Positions 34,301 to 43,251 of a stretch of 64,000 bases of DNA are shown here, piece by piece. The notes beneath the pieces were generated by a model, which was not told the DNA's origin, searched no databases, and worked only from the letters and a program-made list of their open reading frames with translations. The stretch is from Streptomyces turgidiscabies Car8 (GTDB taxonomy: Bacteria; Actinomycetota; Actinomycetes; Streptomycetales; Streptomycetaceae): NCBI RefSeq assembly GCF_000331005.1, contig NZ_AEJB01000361.1, forward strand, positions 248,001 through 312,000, written 5' to 3'. The position numbers and the translations under genes were made by a program. Each line of letters opens with the position of its first letter. Position 1 is the first letter of the stretch.

Positions 34301-34527
34301 CGGCGTACCGGGCGATCCTCCAGTTCCAGGACGGCCCGGCCGTCACCGGCTACTGGGACAACCCCGCCGTCGCCCGCACCACGTACAAGGGATGGGTCGG
34401 GCTCTACACCCACGACCCCGCCGTCGTAGTCCAGTTCATCGCCATCGAGGACGACGGAGCCCAGCGGATCATCCGCAAGTGGGTCGTCGACCGGGAGGTC
34501 GTCACCGAACCAGGCGACCCGCTATAG
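34297..34527 (+). CDS. 76-residue hypothetical protein
   Basis: ATGA overlap with the recombinase-like gene. Beta-rich (YRAILQFQDGPAVTGYWDNP, WVGLYTHDPAVVVQFIAIED). Function unknown. Confidence 0.6.
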   Translation: MTAYRAILQFQDGPAVTGYWDNPAVARTTYKGWVGLYTHDPAVVVQFIAIEDDGAQRIIRKWVVDREVVTEPGDPL

Positions 34528-34607
34528 CGTTCCTCACTCGCTGACGGTGCCGTCCGGTATGCAGGAGACCTGACCTACCGGACAAGGAGACCCGCGGGTA
34601 TGTCGAC

Positions 34608-34841
34608 ATGACTGCCCTCGACGAGGAGTGCACCCGCCTGGCCTGCCTCATGGCCGACCGCAGCATGGAACACCTCACCGTCCCCGAGGCGTGCTCCCCG
34701 GAGGAGCAAGGTGCCTCTCTGGAGGCGGACTTCTCCAGCCAGCTGGAGAAGTCCTTCGCCCGGATCGCCACAGCGGGCTCGTACCCGGAGTGCATCCTGC
34801 CGAGCATGCCGATGGGGGTGACCGGGACGCGGCGGCGGTGA
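34608..34841 (+). CDS. 77-residue hypothetical protein
   Basis: ATG 34608; acidic helices (TVPEACSPEEQGASLEADFS). End of the plus-strand island. Confidence 0.5.
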   Translation: MTALDEECTRLACLMADRSMEHLTVPEACSPEEQGASLEADFSSQLEKSFARIATAGSYPECILPSMPMGVTGTRRR

Positions 34842-35150
34842 TCCGGTCGATCGGCGGCCGGTAGCGGGCGGCCGCCGTCCGGCGACGACATACGTCAGCC
34901 GCAGGTCAGCGGTCCCATGGAGGCATGGCGACCACGATGTCCGTGTCGTTAACACGAGTGGGCGCCGGCACGGCGTTACGTCGCGGTGAATCCGGTGCGT
35001 CTGCGCTCGGTCCGTACGCGGGACAGCTCGATGGCGGAGGTCCCTGAGCTGACCCCGGCAGACGTGCGGACGTCGCATGTGAAGACGATGCCGCCGCCAG
35101 CGGGCAACCGTTGTCAGTCGATGCTGCAACACGCCCATAGAAGCGGCGAT
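34842..35150. other. Spacer with a possible TTA-containing mini-ORF
   Basis: About 310 bases. One plus-strand frame of 40 codons (34925-35047) contains two TTA codons and a badly spaced GGAGG. GACGACATACGTCA (34883-34896) also occurs at 28423-28436. No other signal is seen. Confidence 0.25.
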
Positions 35151-35759
35151 TCAGTCCTCCGTGCGGGCGACGCTAACGATCAGGGCCATGTCTTCGGCGT
35201 CTCGCCATTCGCCGATCACTCGCCACCCAGCATCGCTCAGAAGCCGCTCAGCCTCGCGCTTGCCATCCTCGAGGTCTCCGCCCTTGGCGGCGATCGTGGT
35301 GCGCTCGCTGAACGCAGCAGGCGTGTCATGGTCGGGCGACCATGCCCGCTCGTCCCCCGGGTGCTCGCCGGTCAGCTTGTCCTGCCATACCGAAACATCC
35401 ATGTGTGGCTGAGAGAGGTGACCGGTGCCGTAGGTCATCCAGGCACTCAAGTGTGGGCGGCTCGACCATTCGGCCTCACGCTCGTTCTCCAGGTCCCAGC
35501 GCTTGAACAGCTCACCGAGCTGAGCGTAAACATGGCGGGCCTGCTTCTCGCTCAGGGTGAGTGTGCCGCCCCTGGGCCTGCCGTCTTCGGTGGGGGCAAT
35601 CGGTGCGTAGTACTCAATGTCTGCGCGGTACCGGGTGATGTCACCGATGATCAGCTCATGGCGACCGTGCAACGACTGCTCCACCGGCAGCAGATGGTTG
35701 AGGTCGGCCTTGTAGTAGGGCGGAAGCTTGCGGACGTCGACGATGTCGCGTTCGGACAT
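35151..35759 (-). CDS. 202-residue hypothetical protein
   Basis: ATG 35759 has GGGGAG upstream. MSERDIVDVRKLPPYYKADL starts a globular protein with a TAWSPDHDTPAAFSER-like middle and a helical C-terminus (DGKREAERLLSDAGWRVIGE). No family recognised. Confidence 0.6.
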   Translation of the reverse strand: MSERDIVDVRKLPPYYKADLNHLLPVEQSLHGRHELIIGDITRYRADIEYYAPIAPTEDGRPRGGTLTLSEKQARHVYAQLGELFKRWDLENEREAEWSSRPHLSAWMTYGTGHLSQPHMDVSVWQDKLTGEHPGDERAWSPDHDTPAAFSERTTIAAKGGDLEDGKREAERLLSDAGWRVIGEWRDAEDMALIVSVARTED

Positions 35760-35805
35760 AAGTCTCCCCTTTCCGGACGACGTGAAGGCGGCCATGGTTC
35801 AAGGC

Positions 35806-36012
35806 TCCGTACAAAGAGCCGTAGCCGCGCTGGTGTTCAGCAAGCAGTGACAACTCCACCGGCGTCCGGGTCGGCCCGTCCGCGCACAGCAGCGCATCGG
35901 CCAGTTCAAAGAACGCATCCGCCCGCCTGGACAGACACCCGTAGAAGGCCGTCCGAAAGCGTGACAGTTCCGCGAACGCGTCCGGTTCGCCGGCACACAC
36001 CAGCACACTCAT
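35806..36012 (-). pseudogene. IS701-like transposase N-terminal fragment
   Basis: RTAFYGCLSRRADAFFELAD followed by ALLCADGPTRTPVELSLLAE and LYGALNHGRL resembles the first helices of actinobacterial IS701-type transposases. Only about 65 residues are left before the next gene's leader. Confidence 0.6.
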
Positions 36013-36095
36013 CCCACGGCCTTCCTTGCGAACTCCCGGACCTCCTCGCAGAGTTCAGGATCACTAGGAAGGCCGCCCTCATATCCTGCGATCAC
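36009..36095 (-). CDS. 28-residue ORF, possibly the end of a lost gene
   Basis: GTG 36095: IAGYEGGLPSDPELCEEVRE, then FARKAVG and a stop overlapping the following ATG. The same frame reads on upstream (AAWSLFGV), so it may be the tail of a decayed gene. Confidence 0.3.
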   Translation of the reverse strand: MIAGYEGGLPSDPELCEEVREFARKAVG

Positions 36096-36224
36096 TCCAA
36101 AGAGTGACCATGCGGCTGGGCCCGACGATAAGGAACAAGCTTATCCGCCTGCGGTGAGAGCCTGCTGCCCGCGGCCCTGCGAAAGCGTGCATATGTGGTG
36201 TGCTGTTCCTACGGGTTGGGGGCG

Positions 36225-36647
36225 TCATATGTTGGTGCGGTACACCCAGGAGCCGCCTACGAGCACGTAGTGCGCGTGGGCCAGAAGGTCAAGGTCCGCC
36301 ATCAGTGGACGGAATGCCCCATCGGGCGGAAAGTCTTCATCGCTCAACTGGTACCCCTCGCGGATGATGTCCTTGGACCCCAGGTCTTCCAGACTCCACA
36401 TCCCGGGCATGTCCCAGATGGTGCGCAGCAGGTCATGCAGGCGCCAGGCGGCCTGCTCCGCCGTCAGATCCTGCACCTGATGGACCATGATGAATCCCTC
36501 CAGGGCGCGAGCCGGTTTCGGCTGGCTCCAGTGGACCATCGGGCCCTCGCTGGAGTACTCGACAACGGGCCGTACCGCGCGCTCCGCCAGGATCCCTCCG
36601 TCCGCCTTCACCGCGTCCGCATACAGTGCGATCCACGCGACTTCCAT
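36225..36647 (-). CDS. 140-residue hypothetical protein
   Basis: ATG start. MEVAWIALYADAVKADGGIL, then a helical part with WRLHDLLRTIWDMPGMW. No family recognised; follows the 99-residue gene by 10 nt. Confidence 0.6.
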   Translation of the reverse strand: MEVAWIALYADAVKADGGILAERAVRPVVEYSSEGPMVHWSQPKPARALEGFIMVHQVQDLTAEQAAWRLHDLLRTIWDMPGMWSLEDLGSKDIIREGYQLSDEDFPPDGAFRPLMADLDLLAHAHYVLVGGSWVYRTNI

Positions 36648-36657
36648 GAAGTTCCCC

Positions 36658-36957
36658 TTAGCTGTGGGAGCCCTTGCTCAGAGCCTCTGCGTTGTCGGCA
36701 TACCGTGCCGCTCGTTCCTTGAATGTCACGGCCAAATCAGGATCTCGAACGGCTCTTGCCTCAAGGCAGTCCGTGGCGAGAAGGTGGGGAGCCCGCGCAT
36801 GGTCGGGCTCGGCGTCGACGCGTTTGGCCAGGGCGTGGGCGAGCGCGGTGAAGTCGTTTCGATTCAGCGGGCTGCGGCCATGCCGATGCCATTGCGCCAG
36901 GCGGGCTCGTGCGCCATAGGCGACATCAGCCGCCGCCGGTCGTCCGTGTCTGCTCAT
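36658..36957 (-). CDS. 99-residue helical protein
   Basis: ATG start. Basic helices such as RNDFTALAHALAKRVDAEPD. Possibly TPR-like, but too short to say. Confidence 0.55.
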   Translation of the reverse strand: MSRHGRPAAADVAYGARARLAQWHRHGRSPLNRNDFTALAHALAKRVDAEPDHARAPHLLATDCLEARAVRDPDLAVTFKERAARYADNAEALSKGSHS

Positions 36958-36990
36958 TGGTTGAGGTGGAGGGCCCCGAAGTAGTCGCGG

Positions 36991-37194
36991 TCAAGCTGAC
37001 TGGCCGAGTACTGCGCGGGCCATCGCCTCGGCATACGGACTGACTACGCCTTCGTCGTCCCCAACTGCGGCGTCCTCCAGCAACTCCGCGAGGGGAGCCC
37101 GAAGCCGCGCGAAGTCCGCCGTCGCTCCGGAACGAAGCGACGCAACGGCACGGAGCACTATTTCGGACGTCTTGTCAGACTCAGACGAGCTCAA
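36991..37194 (-). CDS. 67-residue protein with TTG start
   Basis: TTG 37194 sits six bases after an excellent GGGAGG and overlaps the stop of the 208-residue gene (TTGA). Helical: IVLRAVASLRSGATADFARL. Function unknown. Confidence 0.6.
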   Translation of the reverse strand: MSSSESDKTSEIVLRAVASLRSGATADFARLRAPLAELLEDAAVGDDEGVVSPYAEAMARAVLGQSA

Positions 37195-37817
37195 GGCAAA
37201 CCTCCCTCGGGACGGGCATGTAGTAACGCACTCGTATGGTGCCAGAGCAGTCGAGTTGAGTGCAGACCTTGAAAAATCAAGCTGAAGTCCTTGAGTACGG
37301 CCCACATGCCTGCTAGCGGGCTCTGCGTCTCGCCGATCACCTTGTTGTCGATCCGGACGTCGAACTGCCTGTCCTCGTGGTGCTGGAGGTAGCCGATGCC
37401 GCTGCCCACGCCCCAGGTGTTGTAGTCGACCAGGAAGTCCCCGCTGCCCCGCATGGGCATGAGGGAAACGAGGACGCCGGAGTGAGGCATGAGAGAGGGC
37501 CGCACCCGGTAGGACTCTTCCGTGTCGGGCTGCTCGTCCATGCGGGAGGCGGCCTTGCCGGCCGGCCGGCTGCCGAAGGACCGCGCCGGCGGGGCGAACC
37601 AGTAGAAGGCGCCGGCCGCGTCGTCGCTGTCCTTGAATCCGGGCATGGCGACGTGGCCCTGGGTACCCCAGTCGGCAACCCATCCGGCCCCGGCGGTCTC
37701 GTAGACGATGCCGAGGTAGCGCCAGGTCTCGCGGGCGGCGCCGGGGGCGCCTTCGTGCGCCGCGAAACGGGTACGGTCCTGGTTGAGGGCCTCGCAGTGG
37801 AAGTGCGGTTCGGACAC
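37191..37817 (-). CDS. 208-residue hypothetical protein
   Basis: ATG start. FHCEALNQDRTRFAAHEGAP, and a beta-rich core (SGVLVSLMPMRGSGDFLVDY). No family recognised. Coupled to the TTG-start gene. Confidence 0.6.
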   Translation of the reverse strand: MSEPHFHCEALNQDRTRFAAHEGAPGAARETWRYLGIVYETAGAGWVADWGTQGHVAMPGFKDSDDAAGAFYWFAPPARSFGSRPAGKAASRMDEQPDTEESYRVRPSLMPHSGVLVSLMPMRGSGDFLVDYNTWGVGSGIGYLQHHEDRQFDVRIDNKVIGETQSPLAGMWAVLKDFSLIFQGLHSTRLLWHHTSALLHARPEGGLP

Positions 37818-37826
37818 GGCTGTCTC

Positions 37827-38708
37827 CTATTCGTAGATGCGGGTCTGGAAAGTGATGTCGGCAATGGCACCGAAGGTGTCGCACACGGCGTCGGTCACCT
37901 CCGCCAGCGGGTCGCCGGGGCGTGTCAGGCCGGTCAGGCGCAGCACGGCTCTGATCTGCCCCTCGGCGGCGTGGAGAATGACGTCCTGACGGCCGGGGGT
38001 CCAGGTGATGAAGTACGTGTTCTCGTACTTGTTCTCCAGGCCGTGGATGTGGAAGACGACCTGCTTGTAGGTGGTCTCGTACTGGGTGTTGATCCGGTCG
38101 GGCCGGAGGCGGCCCCGGTTCTCCAGCTTCTCTGCCCAGACGTACGGAATGCTCGGGGAGTGCATAAGGACGTACTCCCGGTCGCGGAAGGTGAAAGTAG
38201 CGACGCCAAGGCGATCGTCCTTGATCGGGCGCCAGCCTCCGATGCCCATGCCGACTTCATGGGTGACGTACTTCCACCAACGGCTGGCCAGCTCGTCGCG
38301 TGTGGTGTCCGGGCCGATGTCGGCCTGCGCCAGCTCGCGGCTGTTCACGGATTCCGGGCGGGCCCGGCAACCGTGCAAGCCCTTGTCCCGACCCTGCCGG
38401 AAGTATTCGACCGACCCCAGCAGAAGGCAGTCGTGGCAGGCCGCCTCATGGAACGGGTGGTCGACCAGCCGGTGCCCTCCAGCAATGTCCTTGAATTCGG
38501 GGTTCGGGTTGTAGATGTGCAGCGGCACCAGTACGGCCCGGTAATAGTCGCGGCGGATGAACTCGTATCCGCACGGCTTACACACCGGGTCCAGGTACCG
38601 GGAGGTCTCCCCCGGCTCCCGGTCCATGTCGGGCGTGGAGTAAATCAGCATGTGCGTCGCGGTGCCCTCACAGCGGGGGTTGGCGTGGGCCTGGGTGTGG
38701 CAGCGCAC
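37827..38708 (-). CDS. 293-residue Cys/His-containing protein
   Basis: GTG 38708, 2 nt after the preceding stop: RCHTQAHANPRCEGTATHML. It has further Cys pairs (CKPCG near 42; HEAACHDC near 86) and a beta-rich C-terminus. Likely metal-binding N-terminal part; function unknown. Confidence 0.6.
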   Translation of the reverse strand: MRCHTQAHANPRCEGTATHMLIYSTPDMDREPGETSRYLDPVCKPCGYEFIRRDYYRAVLVPLHIYNPNPEFKDIAGGHRLVDHPFHEAACHDCLLLGSVEYFRQGRDKGLHGCRARPESVNSRELAQADIGPDTTRDELASRWWKYVTHEVGMGIGGWRPIKDDRLGVATFTFRDREYVLMHSPSIPYVWAEKLENRGRLRPDRINTQYETTYKQVVFHIHGLENKYENTYFITWTPGRQDVILHAAEGQIRAVLRLTGLTRPGDPLAEVTDAVCDTFGAIADITFQTRIYE

Positions 38709-38710
38709 GA

Positions 38711-39388
38711 TCAGTTGCCCATCTTCCTGTCGGGGTGTGGGTTGCGGGGGATGCGTAGCCAGCGCGCGTCGGTGTCGTTGTAGCGGCCGTGGTACGACAG
38801 GTCGAAGCCGTCGCCGGCCACGTTCAGGCGCACCGGCCCCGCCGCCTCGATAGCGGTCTGGTACGCCGTGTACAGCTGCGAGCCGGTCTTGCACTGCGTC
38901 GGGTCACGGAAAGCCTCGTGCACCGTGTACGCCTTCCGCATGAGCTTCAGCAGGTCGTACTTCGCCTCGGCCGCGGGCAGCATGTGCGTGCCTTCGCGGA
39001 TATCACCGGTCTGGCCGGGGTGCACCCAATGCGAGGACATGTCCGCCACGCCCTCCAGCGGCACACGGTTCGCCCAGTGCTGGTCGACTGCCTCACCGGC
39101 CCGCTGGTCGAAGATGTAGTCCCAGCAGTCCGCAGCTTCCTTCGCCAGCCGGATGTACTCACGCACCGCACGCAGGGCCCGGTACGCCTCGTGCTCCGTG
39201 GTGAGGTCGTAGCGGGTCGCGTACCACCACTCGCCGTTCTCGCTGAACCCGTCGCGCATGCTCTTGCCGATGAACATTCGCCCGGCGATCCAGGAGCCGT
39301 CGCGCTCGCCGAGAAATACCCCGTCGAATTCGCCATGCCATTCGCTGCGCCTGGCCTGGACGATCGTCCACCCCTGCACTGTCTTCAT
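38711..39388 (-). CDS. 225-residue hypothetical protein
   Basis: ATG start: MKTVQGWTIVQARRSEWHGE. Trp-rich first half, helical second half (AKYDLLKLMRKAYTVHEAF). The leader contains the palindrome ACTGATCAGT (39412-39421), a possible degenerate relative of the GNA hairpins. Confidence 0.6.
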   Translation of the reverse strand: MKTVQGWTIVQARRSEWHGEFDGVFLGERDGSWIAGRMFIGKSMRDGFSENGEWWYATRYDLTTEHEAYRALRAVREYIRLAKEAADCWDYIFDQRAGEAVDQHWANRVPLEGVADMSSHWVHPGQTGDIREGTHMLPAAEAKYDLLKLMRKAYTVHEAFRDPTQCKTGSQLYTAYQTAIEAAGPVRLNVAGDGFDLSYHGRYNDTDARWLRIPRNPHPDRKMGN

Positions 39389-39436
39389 TCTCAGTTGCTC
39401 CTTACTGTCCGACTGATCAGTTTGTGTGAGGGGTGG

Positions 39437-39937
39437 CTACGCGGGCTTCTTGCGGAGGTTCTCGACGGCAACTCGGATCGCCGGGTCGCTGCCGAAAACG
39501 GGCTTGCAGACGACGTAGCCGGTCCAGGCCGTGGTCAGCTCGTACGGGACTGTCTCGACCCGCTCGACCACCCAGCTCCGGCGTCCCGGGACTATGCGCA
39601 CGCGGTCGCCGGCCTCGACGTTGTGGCACCCGGTCCACATATCAGCGACGTAGAACCGCAGGTGCTCGTGGGGGATCGCCGCGGGGCTCTTGAACGTCCC
39701 GAGCATGTCCTTCGTGCCGACGAAGTTCCACAGGTGTTCCTCGGCGAGCCAGCGGGTGTTGTTGGCGTTCCGCACCTGCACCTCGGCGACGATCGGGATC
39801 TTGCGGCCCGCGCGCATTTCTGCTGCGTCCGTGTCCTCGAAGTCGTCGATCAGATACCGGTCGTCGCCCGGATTGGCACGGGCGGATGCCTCAGTCGGCC
39901 AGCCCTGATTTCGAATGACGAGCCTACGCAGCGACAT
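39437..39937 (-). CDS. 166-residue hypothetical protein
   Basis: ATG 39937 has GGAAAGGAA upstream. MSLRRLVIRNQGWPTEASAR; beta-rich with GDRVRIVPGRRSWVVERVET. No family recognised. Confidence 0.6.
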   Translation of the reverse strand: MSLRRLVIRNQGWPTEASARANPGDDRYLIDDFEDTDAAEMRAGRKIPIVAEVQVRNANNTRWLAEEHLWNFVGTKDMLGTFKSPAAIPHEHLRFYVADMWTGCHNVEAGDRVRIVPGRRSWVVERVETVPYELTTAWTGYVVCKPVFGSDPAIRVAVENLRKKPA

Positions 39938-40319
39938 GCGTTTCCTTTCCGATGTAGCGATCGGGGGCGCGATCGAGGGGAGCCAGGGCGCGCAGGACGG
40001 AGGAAATTCCGCGGCCGTCCTTCCAGTCCCACTTGATGCCGCGCGGTGCAAGGGCTTTTGAAATCGGGTCGATGAGCACCGGCCGAGGGTCGACGACGCC
40101 CGTACCCGGAACGACGTAATGGCGATACACCACAGCCCACCGTGTGCGCGGTTCGTGGCCCACCACCACGTAGTAATCGTTGGGCAGGCGCAGCAGAGCC
40201 ACGGTCCAGCCCTTGGGGCTGTAGCCGGGGTAGGTGACGCGGATACCGAGCGAGGCGACGCCAGGGACGGTGGGAAGCGGGCCGGCCAGCGTAAGGTCAT
40301 CGGTCCTGCGACGGGTCAT
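39924..40319 (-). CDS. 131-residue hypothetical protein
   Basis: ATG start, 14-nt overlap with the next gene. Contains WTVALLRLPNDYYVVVGHEP, a beta-hairpin-rich core. Function unknown. Confidence 0.6.
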   Translation of the reverse strand: MTRRRTDDLTLAGPLPTVPGVASLGIRVTYPGYSPKGWTVALLRLPNDYYVVVGHEPRTRWAVVYRHYVVPGTGVVDPRPVLIDPISKALAPRGIKWDWKDGRGISSVLRALAPLDRAPDRYIGKETHVAA

Positions 40320-40375
40320 AGTCGGAACTCCTTACGGCAGAGATGGAAGGGAGGCGGCGCATTCGGACTCGGATT

Positions 40376-40978
40376 TCAGGCTGCGAGGTCCGTGCGCTGC
40401 TGCTCCTTCCATGCGGCGTACAGCTCGGCCGCCTTCTCCGGCACGAGGTACGGGAACACGTCGGCGAACTGACGGAGTGCACAAGCGTCCACGTCGTCGG
40501 CCGGGCCGGTGATCTCCCCGGGGTTCTGCATCAGCGACTGGATCTCTACTCGGCACGTACGCGCATCCCACAGCGGCCCGTGGCCGAGCCGGGCCCACTG
40601 CTCCTCGTCGTTGTGCTCCTCGCACAACTGCGTCTTCACACCGGTCGCCTTGTGGATCACCTTCACGGCGGCAGGCTTCGGGTACGGGCGCGGGCAACCC
40701 ATGCACCACAGCATTCCGGCCGGGCCGAAAGCGCCGCGGTGGACCTCCACGGGGTCCGTGATGAACTCGAAGTCCTCAGCGACCGGCGTGATTTCTGCCA
40801 GCGGTCGGCGGGCCCCGCTGTAACCCTCGATCAGATCCACGTACGCGCCGAACGGCTTGGCGACCTTCCGCCGGTACTGCCTGCCGTCCGGCTTGTAGAA
40901 ACCGGCGAGTCGGCCGTACATGAATTCCTGCCGCCCGTCGATCTCCTTCATCACACGGACCATGTCGCCAATCTTCAT
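40376..40978 (-). CDS. 200-residue protein with Cys pairs
   Basis: ATG start. SH3-like N-terminus (KIGDMVRVMKEIDGRQEFMY), then CMGCPRP and CEEHNDE. Possibly a zinc-binding nucleic-acid protein; unproven. Confidence 0.6.
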   Translation of the reverse strand: MKIGDMVRVMKEIDGRQEFMYGRLAGFYKPDGRQYRRKVAKPFGAYVDLIEGYSGARRPLAEITPVAEDFEFITDPVEVHRGAFGPAGMLWCMGCPRPYPKPAAVKVIHKATGVKTQLCEEHNDEEQWARLGHGPLWDARTCRVEIQSLMQNPGEITGPADDVDACALRQFADVFPYLVPEKAAELYAAWKEQQRTDLAA

Positions 40979-41008
40979 GTCTTTCCCTTCCTGCTCTCGG
41001 AATCAATT

Positions 41009-41083
41009 TGGTGCCCGGCGCTGGAATCGAACCCGCCGAATACCGCATAGGGGAAGACGGCATCCGCTACTCGTCGACCGGGC
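41009..41083 (-). tRNA. tRNA-like gene with encoded CCA
   Basis: 75 nt on the minus strand in an intergenic gap. GCCCGGT and GCCGGGC form a seven-pair acceptor (one G-U), then A and CCA. The T-arm GCGGG-TTCGATT-CCAGC has four of five pairs. The D-arm GACG/CGTC is possible. The anticodon region is abnormal: GCCGT/GCGGT would enclose a ten-base loop CTTCCCCTAT, so the identity is unclear and it may be decayed. Confidence 0.5.
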
Positions 41084-41090
41084 CCGACTT

Positions 41091-41357
41091 TCAGTCGTCG
41101 ACCAGAACGCCCCAGACGTTGTCGATGACGGTTGAATTCTCGTCGCCGCCGTCTCTGACGATCTCTTGGTACGCCTGGTTTACAGCCCGGCTGTGCGAGT
41201 CCACCAGGTAGGAATGCGCGAATCCGTTGGGGACGTCACCGATCTTCTCGGCGACTAGAACGTCGATTTCGACTTGCGAGTGGTCGTCGGGGAATTCGTC
41301 CGACGACTCGATGATGAGATTGCCGCCGGAGTCAAAGTGACCCATCAGAAGAATCAT
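41091..41357 (-). CDS. 88-residue hypothetical protein
   Basis: ATG start overlapping the preceding stop (ATGA). MILLMGHFDSGGNLIIESSD, then IDVLVAEKIGDVPNGF. Function unknown. Confidence 0.6.
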   Translation of the reverse strand: MILLMGHFDSGGNLIIESSDEFPDDHSQVEIDVLVAEKIGDVPNGFAHSYLVDSHSRAVNQAYQEIVRDGGDENSTVIDNVWGVLVDD

Positions 41358-41836
41358 GCCGAGCCCTCCGCCTGCGCCATGGTTTCGGCTGCGTCCGCGC
41401 TGACCGAGGTCTCCATGACGGTACGGACGGGAAGATTTTGCGTTTCTGTGCGGTACTCGTACGCCGCCTGAGCCGCCTCCATATCGGTGGCATGGTGACT
41501 GATGAATTCACCGCAGAACCACACCACCCAACGCTTCTTGGGTAGCCCGACCCAGGTCTCCGTAATCCGGTACCGACCGTCCAGAAGAACCTCTGCGCCA
41601 TACGGAAGGCGAAGCACCATGACACCGGTACTTCTCTGGCCGGTAAGCGTGACCTTCAGGTGTCCGGCGTAAATCTGCCTCGTGACCTCCCAGTAATCGG
41701 AGTCACTGGAGCGCCTCATCCGGCGCAATTCAGCGACGGCCTTACTGATGGTCAAGCGCTGCACGCCGTTGCTCCACGTGCTGAGGAACAGGCAACTCTT
41801 CAGGGGGACGGCCGGCGGCGTCAGGACAGCATTCAT
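41354..41836 (-). CDS. 160-residue hypothetical protein
   Basis: ATG start overlapping the preceding stop. Beta-rich core (HLKVTLTGQRSTGVMVLRLP) and WVGLPKKRWVVWFCGEFIS. Function unknown. Confidence 0.6.
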   Translation of the reverse strand: MNAVLTPPAVPLKSCLFLSTWSNGVQRLTISKAVAELRRMRRSSDSDYWEVTRQIYAGHLKVTLTGQRSTGVMVLRLPYGAEVLLDGRYRITETWVGLPKKRWVVWFCGEFISHHATDMEAAQAAYEYRTETQNLPVRTVMETSVSADAAETMAQAEGSA

Positions 41837-42366
41837 GCGGCCCCACCGAAGACCTTCACACCGTCGATTTCCTCCGGAGGCTTGCCCTCACGCATAACGC
41901 AACCCGGGCAGGTGATCTTGGGCCAGTGCACGGGGTAGGGGTAGCTCAGGTGGCCCTCCGGATGCCAGCTCCGGCCGCCGGTCGTCTCCCACAGCACGCC
42001 GCACATGGTTGATTGCCACGTCTGGCGCTCCTCGTAGTGCTTCCCGTTGTCGAAGCCGGTCGCCGACATGACGTGCTTGGCGTCCTCGGGCATCTCCCAT
42101 ACGGCCAGCCGCTTGCGCCCCTCGGCCAGCTCGCACGCACACAGGTTGGAGATGAACCCGACAATCTCCAGGTGCTCCCGCATGTAGATCCGGAAATGGT
42201 TCTGGTTCCGGCAGATTCGGTTGTACGGGAGGTTCGGCTGCTCCCCGTGCAGCACAAACTCCGGCATCCACTGGTTGCGGAAGTTCACGGCATCGGGGTC
42301 GAACAGCGACACCCGCTGTCCGGCCTCGATTCCCTGAAGGAATTCCGTTGCCGCCTCGAATGTCAT
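41833..42366 (-). CDS. 177-residue hypothetical protein
   Basis: ATG 42366: MTFEAATEFLQGIEAGQRVS. Ends near a CPGC pair. Part of a coupled chain (ATGA). Function unknown. Confidence 0.6.
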   Translation of the reverse strand: MTFEAATEFLQGIEAGQRVSLFDPDAVNFRNQWMPEFVLHGEQPNLPYNRICRNQNHFRIYMREHLEIVGFISNLCACELAEGRKRLAVWEMPEDAKHVMSATGFDNGKHYEERQTWQSTMCGVLWETTGGRSWHPEGHLSYPYPVHWPKITCPGCVMREGKPPEEIDGVKVFGGAA

Positions 42367-42368
42367 GT

Positions 42369-42833
42369 TCAGCCCTCCTGCGTCTCGGTTGTGAAGGCGG
42401 ACCAGCGGCCCTGTACGTGGCCGATGCCGTCGGGGCGGACGCGGACGGTGCCCTCGACACCGGCGATGAGCCACCCCGTGTGTCGGGTGCCGTGTTCGTC
42501 GGTGGTCTCGATCAGCCGGTGGTAGCCGATCAGCTTCCCGATGTTGAAGAACCGGGCCTCCTTCAGCAGCGCGGCCTCGTCGACCGCCGGGAACACATCA
42601 CGCTCCAGGTGCTCCCGGATCTCCTTCAGCAGCGGGCCCAGGGAGTCGTACGAGGGTTCCGATGTCTCGAAGCCGCACCCGCACATCCCGGCCCAGCCCT
42701 CGTACGAGGGCAGCCGCTCGAACCGGTGAACGCCGGCCTCGGTGCCGCCCGTGATCATCTGCGTCTTCAAGTCGCGGGCGAACGCCGCGCCGGGAAGGGC
42801 GTCGTCCAGGCCCAGTTCCGTGATCTTCGTCAT
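42369..42833 (-). CDS. 154-residue hypothetical protein
   Basis: ATG 42833: MTKITELGLDDALPGAAFAR. It contains GWAGMCGCGFETSEPSYDSL and a C-terminal beta region. Starts 1 nt after the preceding stop. Function unknown. Confidence 0.6.
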   Translation of the reverse strand: MTKITELGLDDALPGAAFARDLKTQMITGGTEAGVHRFERLPSYEGWAGMCGCGFETSEPSYDSLGPLLKEIREHLERDVFPAVDEAALLKEARFFNIGKLIGYHRLIETTDEHGTRHTGWLIAGVEGTVRVRPDGIGHVQGRWSAFTTETQEG

Positions 42834-42834
42834 T

Positions 42835-43083
42835 TCAGGCAGCCTTCTTTTCGGCGTCGTAGGTGTAGGGCTTGTTCGTGATCGAGTCGGTGTAGATACC
42901 GGCCTCACCCCACAGGATCGGGAAAGAGAACGGCTGTCCGTCCTTGAAGAGCTGGGCGCCGCGCTCCTGCACCTCCACCTCCATGACCCGGTCGGAGACG
43001 TGCATGTGGTCGCACACATCGGAACCCGGCATGGTCATGAAAACGCGGTCGCCGATTTCCAGGTCAACACGTTGCTGCTGCAT
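42835..43083 (-). CDS. 82-residue hypothetical protein
   Basis: ATG start with GGAGGAAAA upstream. Beta-barrel-like (RVDLEIGDRVFMTMPGSDV). Likely first gene of the 41-43 kb chain. Function unknown. Confidence 0.6.
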   Translation of the reverse strand: MQQQRVDLEIGDRVFMTMPGSDVCDHMHVSDRVMEVEVQERGAQLFKDGQPFSFPILWGEAGIYTDSITNKPYTYDAEKKAA

Positions 43084-43164
43084 GGTTTTCCTCCTTCATT
43101 CCGGTGGCTGACAGTCGGCGGCCCGGGGCGCGGCGTTTCTGCTGCGTCCTGGACTGCCGTTAGC

Positions 43165-43251
43165 TCAGACGTCGATTGCTGTGCGGGTGCCATCGGTGTG
43201 CACCACGAATGCCTGATGGAATGTGCGCCCTCTGAACTCGCGGACCCTCAC
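43165..43251 (-). CDS. 28-residue coupled ORF
   Basis: GTG overlaps the TGA of the 66-residue gene (GTGA). VREFRGRTFHQAFVVHTDGT then RTAIDV. The coupling supports translation; the frame upstream (EQSPSKPQYRVR) also reads plausibly, so it could be the end of a shifted gene. Confidence 0.45.
   Translation of the reverse strand: MRVREFRGRTFHQAFVVHTDGTRTAIDV

Noticed and set aside
34925..35047. 40-codon TTA-containing ORF as a bldA-controlled peptide gene
   Set aside because: Shine-Dalgarno spacing is wrong and no neighbouring maturation genes exist; too weak to call.
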